DNA of 64,000 nucleotides from Brugia malayi. Lineage: Eukaryota > Nematoda > Chromadorea > Rhabditida > Onchocercidae. Each line of letters opens with the position of its first letter. The first letter of the stretch is position 1. Shown piece after piece: positions 57,901 to 64,000 of the stretch. The notes under the pieces were generated by a model. That model was given only the letters and a program-made list of their open reading frames with translations, did no database searches and was not told the origin of the DNA. Position numbers and translations under genes: made by a program. The stretch is taken from NCBI RefSeq assembly GCF_000002995.4, contig NW_025062477.1, positions 4,188,649 to 4,252,648 of the forward strand, written 5' to 3'.

Positions 57901-60900
57901 TATATGTATATATTTTTTTGAAATGATCAATTTCACTTTTTTGCTTCTTCGTAAATTTAAGTTTTTTTTAAAAAAAAAATTATGAGAAACGGAAATTTTA
58001 ATTTGAAGAAAAGATAGAAAAAAAATGATAAAAATTATAAAATATCCTCGAGAATTTTATATCTACAATTCATTACTTTCTTTCTTATCCTTTTTCTTTT
58101 TTTGTTTGTTAAATAATAAAAATTAAAAAACATTTCAAAAAAATAATTTTCACTTTCCCTCTCTCTCTCCCTCTTTCTCTCTCTTGCTTTCTTCAAAATT
58201 TAAATTTATTTATTTACTAAATAAATTTTATTTTGAAATTTCAGGATCTATGTCATAATTATGTACGTATTCTAGCTAAACATAATAATGATCAAAGTAT
58301 TTTAATTTGTGGTACCAATGCATTTCAACCAATGTGTCGAAAATATGAACCGGAAAAATATGATGAATATAGGCAAAATTTAGAATTTTCCGGACTCGGT
58401 ATTGTACCGTATGATCCAAATCATAATTCAACATTTCTTCGAGATGATGATCTATTGTATGCTGGAACAGGTAATAATTATTTTTGATAATAAATCTTTT
58501 TTTTTGTTAAAATTTTGCAAAACTTTTTTTTATTTTATTAACCTTTCAAAAGTTTCTAAATTTAAAAAAAAAAAGAACGAAATTATGATTTATTTTTAAA
58601 ATTATCATAATTTTTTTTTTTTAATTTAAAAAAAATTACAAAAAGAAATGATTACAGGTAATTTTTTTTTTTTATCCTATCCTTTTGTTTTTTATTAAAT
58701 TAACAAATGATTAAAAAAATGAAATATGAATTTTTAAAAATTTTGTTTTAACAAATTTTTTATTGGGTAAATAACTTTGTTGATCGATTTGTGGTTATTT
58801 TACCATTTAGAGGTATGTAACCTTGGGAATTTCATATAAATTTTAAAAAATGTTAACGAAATGAATTAAATTACTGTCATCAAACAACAACTTTCCCCTT
58901 TTATCCTAAATTACAACAATAACATTCCCATAGTTTCGGGCATTTTTGGAAAATTTAACCTGTAATTTAGTTGGCTAATAAATAATCGAAAAAAAAAAAA
59001 GATTTGAGTGAAATAATTAATTATGGGAAATATATTTTGAAATCGTTATCAATTTTTGAATTTTCAAAATTTAATTTCTTTTTTTTTTGTTCATTTTTAA
59101 ATCCTAAATTACAACAATAACATTCCCATAGTTTCGGGCATTTTTAGAAAATTTAACCCGTAATTTAGTTGGCTAATAAATAATCGAAAAAAAAAAGAAT
59201 TGAGTAAAACAATTAATTATGGGAGATATATTTTGAAATCGTTATCAATTTTTGGATTTTTTTATTAATTAATTTATTTTTATATCAATTAAATCTTTGA
59301 ATTTTCAAAATTTAATTTCTTTTTTTTTTGTTCATTTTTAAATTTTTGAATTATTATACATTTCTTTTTGAATTCATTCGTGGAATTTATAGTATTTGCA
59401 TCGATCATTTAAGTAAATATTATTTTCAAATGTAAATTATTTTGTTATCTTCGGAAAGAAGAAAGAAAGCAAAAAAGAAAACAAATTATAATATTTCAAA
59501 AATTACGAAAAATGAAGCAAAAAAAAAAAAAAAAACGATACAGAAATTAAGTATTAATAAATTTATCAAAACTTGTTTTTATTTTCAAAAAAAAAAAGTA
59601 ATTGTTTTTGCAAATTGCATTACGACAAAAAAAAATTCAATCAAAAATTTGATTAAAAAAATTTGATACATAAATTAAAATTAAATTCTTAAATTTTAAC
59701 AATCACAATGAACAATAGCTTTTTTAATCATTTCCAAAACCATTTTTTTACGGAATGTAAAATTTTTTTTTTTTTTTGCAGTTACAAATTTAATTTTTAA
59801 TTTATGGAAAAAACTAATTATAATGTTTGTTTTTAATAAAATTGTGCATAAATTTGCTAATAATTTCAACGAACAAAAAAAAAATTAATGATAATTTAAA
59901 ATTTTTCAAAATTTTATCAAAGTTTTCATTATTAATTTGTATAATAATAATAATGTATAATTTTTAATAAATATTAAAATTTATAAATTATTTTATTAAT
60001 TATTAAAATTTATATTAAGAAAAATAAAGAAGTAAATTACTTTAATATAAAAGTTTAGTTCTAAGTTTATTACGAATTGATTAGAAATAATAGTTTTTGA
60101 CAAAGATAATAATTTTCTAGAGTGTATGATTAAATTAAATTAAATTTTCACTTTTCATTAATAACTTTTTGACTACTTCAAAAATGTCCATTTGCGCGAA
60201 GGTCAATAAACAATTTGACAAAGTAGTTTGTCACTTTATTATTCCATTTGATTCATTAAATTGAAAGAGGCAATAATATTTGTTAATAAATAGAAAGCAT
60301 TTATATTTTCAAACTTTATAAGTAAATAAAGTGAAAGTGAAAATATTAAAAATTATTATCTTAAAATGATTTAAAATATTGTAAGGATAAAATTAAAATG
60401 CAAAAATATTTTTACAATTTTTAATTTTAATAGTTTTTCTTTATTTTATGATTTAGCAAAATTTTAAGTTTTAATTTTAAAAATTTTTCTTCGTTTTATG
60501 AATTAGCAAAATTTTAAGTTTTAATTTCAAAAATTTTCCATACTTACAAAATAAATGAATTCGTTTTTCTTCTCTCCTATGTATTTCATTTAAATTTAAT
60601 TTCCAAAAAAAAAAAAAAAAAGACGAAAAAAAAAATTTGAATAAATTTTTTTGACATTTCAAACGTATATGGTAGGATCAATCTATCACATCTCTTTCTT
60701 CTTTTCCTTTTCCAGTAGTGTCCTTCAAAGATTAGATTTTAAAATTAAACTTTTCCCGATATCCTACTAAAAAAAATAAAATAAAAAATAAAAAATAATG
60801 ACATTTCCCGAATATACCATCAAAAATATCACAGAAAATAAAAATAAAAAAAGAACAAATGGAATGATTCGAAAGACACTTTGCAAAATGAAATAATTTT

Positions 60901-61837
60901 AATTTTTATTCATCGTTTTTTCTTTTTTTTTTTTTAAATTGTTATCCAAAGCACAAATTTAAAAATTTTGCTCATCGAAATATTAATTAACAATTTTATC
61001 AACAACAATAAAAAGTTTATTTGAAAAAAAAAAACTATTCAAATTAAAAAATAGAAAAAAAAAATAAACATTTTATAAACGATGAAAAAAATATAATAAT
61101 TTGAATAATTTAAATAAATATTTTGCATTTAATGTTTTATAAGCGAAAAGTAATAAATAGGAAAATTGCTATATTTGATTATAAAATTTTTGTCACATTA
61201 AAATTTACCATTTCTTAATGTGTGTCAACAATTGTATAATGGTAAATTTAAAATTTTTTAAATTAAAATTAATAGTTTTTTCTTTAAATTTTAAAAATGA
61301 ATTTTGGTTTTAAATTAAATTTTATATATTTTATATATAATTTAAATTTTTATATTATTCCTTTTTTCATTGCAAAAAAAAAAAAACTCAAACATTTGTT
61401 TATTTATTTCTTTTTTTTCTTTTTTTTTTTTGTTTTCTGTGTTCAATTTGATAAAAATTTTTTAATAATTTTTTGAATTAAACTTAAAAATTTAATTAAT
61501 TAATAATAACTAAATAGCTTTGAATTACTTTTAACAATTAATAATTTGAAATTAAATTTTTTTTGAATAAATTTTTATTATTTCTTAAAAGATTTTTGCT
61601 TTCGAGCATATCTCATTTAATTTGCTTTATAATTTTAATTTTTGATAAATTAATTTAACTAATTTTGAAAGCTATTATTTAATTGAATAAATTACAGTAT
61701 CAGATTTTTCGGGTGCTGATCCTTTGATCCATCGACGAAATATTACAAAAATGATTGATTTGGGTATTCGTACGGAACGAAATGATGTAAAATTTCTTAA
61801 TGAACCAAATTTTGTTGGTTCATTTCGTGATAATGAA
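46923..61837 (+). CDS. smp-1: Semaphorin (class 1-like), N-terminal part; gene continues beyond window
   Basis: Five exons in frame: 46923-47067, 54988-55078, 56750-56858, 58245-58470, 61698-61837; 711 bases, 237 residues, ending at a GTAAGT donor, so the rest lies beyond 64000. Exon 1 gives a probable signal peptide (hydrophobic FLVWLLNSVSVIA at about 9-21). The sema beta-propeller follows: DYFKLLDLDGNHLLIGAR, DVVYNISIETFTE, then the conserved Cys pairs in ECLMKGKSKDLCHNYVRILA and ILICGTNAFQPMC, then YDPNHNST, LLYAGTVSDFSGADPLI and IRTERNDVKFLNEPNFVGSF. These are core sema-domain signatures. By resemblance to insect Sema-1a it is closest to transmembrane class 1 (C. elegans smp-1/smp-2); the class cannot be proved without the C-terminus, and mab-20 (class 2) remains possible. 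Semaphorins signal through plexins in axon guidance and epidermal morphogenesis. Introns are very long for a nematode (7.9, 1.7, 1.4, 3.2 and over 2.1 kb) and packed with simple repeats. Confidence 0.9.
47881..48133. repeat. Interrupted (GT)n microsatellite blocks
   Basis: GT dinucleotide runs at about 47881-47954, 47991-48003 and 48095-48131, separated by unique sequence, inside semaphorin intron 1. They yield His/Thr open frames on the minus strand that are not genes. Confidence 0.85.
48246..48281. repeat. Perfect 36-base palindrome
   Basis: ATTATCGATTATTTAAAT at 48246-48263 is followed immediately by its exact reverse complement at 48264-48281, with no spacer. It lies about 100 bases before the inverted start of the CACCT array in semaphorin intron 1. 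Confidence 0.8.
48384..49133. repeat. CACCT pentanucleotide minisatellite with inverted head
   Basis: After a short inverted block, GTGAGGTGAGGTGAGGT at 48384-48400, and a 15-base loop, the + strand switches to about 120 tandem CACCT units from 48416 to about 49133. They are interrupted by rare CTTAC, CCC and TC variants and by a poly-C tract at 48902-48988. It sits in semaphorin intron 1, so the pre-mRNA would carry the C-rich (CACCU)n strand and the template strand is (AGGTG)n, capable of two-tetrad G-quadruplexes. The long Ser-Pro-His-Leu-Thr frame it creates is not a gene. Copy number may be affected by assembly. Confidence 0.95.
48902..48988. repeat. Uninterrupted run of 87 C
   Basis: Eighty-seven consecutive C on the + strand (poly-G on the minus strand) embedded in the CACCT array. 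Runs of this kind in C. elegans are unstable without the DOG-1/FANCJ helicase (established knowledge). The exact length may be unreliable in an assembly. Confidence 0.9.
49134..54987. other. Remainder of semaphorin intron 1
   Basis: AT-rich intronic DNA without supported exons. It contains (ATT)n-type repeats near 49310-49610, a perfect 24-base palindrome at 50095-50118, GTAA-tandem sequence at 51234-51247, and an approximately 64-base tandem duplication near 54275-54375 around GCAAAATATTAGTATTATTA. A CG-containing patch near 54740-54800 (ACGTGTAAGACGTAAGTTAA) stands out from its background. Confidence 0.5.
50095..50118. repeat. Perfect 24-base palindrome with ACGTG cores
   Basis: TACGTACGTGTA is followed directly by its reverse complement TACACGTACGTA. 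Each half contains TACGTG, a sequence that fits the core hypoxia-response/bHLH-PAS consensus (RCGTG). It lies in semaphorin intron 1. Confidence 0.65.
56869..57253. repeat. GATAATA-type repeat next to semaphorin exon 3 donor
   Basis: Imperfect units of the type AATGATAATAGTGATAATAA, with varying numbers of A, start about 10 bases after the exon 3 donor (GTGAAA at 56859) and run for about 385 bases. The reverse strand gives a Tyr/His/Ile/Leu-rich open frame that is not a gene. Confidence 0.75.
58903..59343. repeat. 198-base tandem duplication in semaphorin intron 4
   Basis: Copy 1 (58903-59100) and copy 2 (59101-59343) both begin ATCCTAAATTACAACAATAA, contain CCATAGTTTCGGGCATTTTT and end near TTCATTTTTAAAT. 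They differ by scattered substitutions and by an insertion of about 40 AT-rich bases near 59258-59297 in copy 2. High similarity points to a fairly recent event. Confidence 0.85.
60419..60518. repeat. 50-base tandem duplication in semaphorin intron 4
   Basis: Two copies with 50-base spacing share TTTAGCAAAATTTTAAG or its ATTAGC variant and the flanking TTTTATG block. Confidence 0.6.
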
Positions 61838-64000
61838 GTAAGTTTTAATTTTTTTTTATAAAAATTTACGGAAAAATTAGATTTAAATTTTAAACAAACT
61901 TTTTTTTTTACTTCTTTTCATCTTATCTTCTTTCATTTTTTTAAGTCTAAAATTATAAAAATACTTATTTTTGTTATATCAGTTGTAATTTCCCTCTTAT
62001 CATTCCTTTTTTTTTGATATGAAATTAATAATTTTTAAAATTAAATCATTCATACATCAATAAGCCCTCTCTTTCTCCCTCTCTCTCTTAAAGCAAACAA
62101 AGAGAGAGAGAGGAAAAAAGAAACGACTTTCATATATATTTTTAATTTCAAAATTCAATTAATAATTGAAAGTTAAAATTTTATTTTTTATTTTTCATTT
62201 TCTTTTTTTAAATGAAAAATGTTAAATTTTAAAAAAGTTTAAAAAATGAGCAAATAAAATTAACTGTTATTTTTTCCTCTTTTAACCAAAAAAATTAGTC
62301 ATTTATTATTCGCTGTTGTTCGTTTTTCAAATCGAAATGTATAATACTTTTTCATTTTGCTAGACAATAAAGGATTTTAACTTGAAGAAATAAAGAAAAA
62401 GAAAAAACCGGAAAACCGGTTTTTTCCTCTTCTCTATTTCCATTTCATTTCATTCATTTATGTTAAACGATATTATTGAATGCTATCTATTTTATGAAAA
62501 TAAAGAAAAAATGAAAAATGCAAGAGAACAATCAAATTTTTTTTTCTCTTTTCAGATAAACTTTTTTTTTTTTATTTTTTAAAAATTAAAATTTTATTAT
62601 GTCTTGCTCTTTTCATTGTGTAAAAGAATTTTTTTTTTTTGATAACAAATTTTTTTAACTTTTATAAAAATTATTTTAACTTTTATTTTGTAAAAACGTT
62701 TTTCTGCTTTCTTTATTTTTCGCTTTTTTTTTTTGTCTTTTTAAAAGTTATACTGAATTTTATAGCTTTCCAATTTTTTCTTGCTTTAAACAATGTTTTA
62801 TTGTAGCTTTAAAAAGACAAAATAAAAAAATAAAAGAAAAGACGAAATTATTATTAAAATAAGAAATTTTATGAAGCAGATAGTAATTCAATATTTGAAA
62901 AATTTTGCTAATAATTAATGATAATCGTAATTGTAAAAGTGATAATAGTAATAATAGCTAACACTGAATTTTATAATTTTTTTTTAGAAATTTTTTTTTT
63001 TATAATTTTTCAATAAATGAATATAAGTGAAATTTAAAATGGTATATGCATTGAAGGAAAGCATTTCGGTATAATATAATTAATTAAATAATAATAGCAA
63101 TAATAATAATAGTAACAATAATAATAATAATAAAAGTTTTTTATTATCATTAAAATCTAATTTCAAAAAATACGATCATGTAATTATTTAATAACTATTC
63201 GAAGCAGAAAAAATTTTTTTGCTTGAAAAAGTATGCAAAACCAAAAAGTAAAAAAAAAATAAAAAAGTAAGAAATAAGATTCATTTTATATTAATTATTG
63301 TCTATTATTTCTGCTATCATTATTATTGTTATCGTTATCATTATTACTAGCGTTAATATTCTTATCACTATCATCATCGCTATTGTCATCATTATTATTA
63401 TTATTGTTACCATTATTACTACTGTTAATAGTGCTATCATTATCATTATTGCTATTATTATCACTATTGTTAATACCATTATCATATATTTTTTTTCACC
63501 GTCTTTTTCTTCCATATTTATGCATCCGAATTAAATTTTTATTATCATAAAATAACATTACTTTTTGTAGTCTAATAATATAATACGCTAAATATGCAAT
63601 AATTATAATACCGCACTATGATACCTAATAATCTTAATATAATAGTATAATAAGTAATAATTATAACACAATATAACGATAAGCAATAATGATAATATAA
63701 ATATAGTGATACATAATAATTATAATAAAAAGATTATTTTTTACATATGATAATCTCTCTTGATAGGTAAAATTTTTCCCCGACAAATGTAACTTTTTTT
63801 TTCTACCATTCGATATTTATTACCAAAATGAAAATTCCCTTCTATTATTGGAATTACCTTCTCTCCCTCTCTCTCTTTCTTCTGTTTTCTTTCTCTTTAT
63901 TTTCTTGAGAATATTCCATTTGTTCCGGTCAATGAATTCCCACATCATTCTTAAACGAACAAATAAACATTTTGTTTCTTGAAAGATTCATTCCGGCTAA
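61838..64000. other. Semaphorin intron 5, open at window edge
   Basis: No further sema-domain exon could be found on the + strand after the donor at 61838. The stretch holds a CT/GA fold-back at about 62068-62112, (ATT)n-like repeats near 63100-63490 that create open frames on both strands, and CT-rich sequence near 63861-63880. Confidence 0.5.

Noticed and set aside
63291..63550. Ile/Val/Leu-rich frames on both strands near the right edge, considered as membrane segments
   Set aside because: Derived from degenerate ATT repeats; no signature of the missing semaphorin exons.

Overview
The window looks like nuclear DNA of a parasitic nematode, most likely a spirurid or filarial worm. The reasons are very AT-rich non-coding DNA, many small exons bounded by GT...TTTCAG or TTTTAG splice sites, short pyrimidine-rich acceptors just upstream of start codons of the kind used for spliced-leader trans-splicing, and four recognisable conserved animal genes. 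No tRNA, rRNA, CRISPR array, or transposon with a coding core was recognised. Species cannot be fixed from the sequence alone. LAYOUT: 1-7.1 kb is AT-rich DNA with simple repeats and no supported gene. 7.1-8.6 kb (minus strand) carries a small glycine-rich protein gene with a clear intron and a poly(A) signal 9 bases past its stop, plus an ambiguous upstream exon. 9.35-16.75 kb (minus) is a 21-exon RBM5/RBM10-type splicing factor: RS-rich N-terminus, RRM, RanBP2 zinc finger, second RRM, OCRE, C2H2 finger, G-patch. The 21 exons join in frame to about 899 residues. 16.8-21.5 kb is intergenic. 21.55-27.95 kb (plus) is a 15-exon PRP4 (PRPF4B) spliceosomal kinase of about 1106 residues. 29.39-30.61 kb (minus) is the 3-exon mitochondrial complex I subunit NDUFS6 (135 residues), convergent with PRP4. 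30.6-46.9 kb is a 16 kb very AT-rich desert with microsatellites and tandem repeats. 46.92-64 kb (plus) holds the first five recognised coding exons (237 residues) of a class-1-like semaphorin, with introns of 1.4 to 7.9 kb; the gene runs off the right edge. HOW THE GENES RELATE: RBM5/10 acts in early spliceosome assembly and PRP4 kinase in tri-snRNP integration, so two spliceosome genes lie next to each other in divergent orientation about 4.8 kb apart. NDUFS6 and the semaphorin are functionally unrelated to them. As I recall C. elegans gene numbering, nduf-6 (F22D6.4) and prpf-4 (F22D6.5) are neighbours there too, so that pair may be old microsynteny. MOST UNUSUAL: semaphorin intron 1 contains a cluster of unstable-looking DNA at 47.88-49.13 kb: (GT)n blocks, a perfect 36-base palindrome, an inverted GAGGT/ACCTC junction, about 120 copies of the pentamer CACCT, and an uninterrupted run of 87 C. 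Other points are the glycine-rich gene with three near-identical 40-base repeats in its upstream region, a 44-base repeat with three conserved TGACGTAA sites in the desert, and several hairpins.
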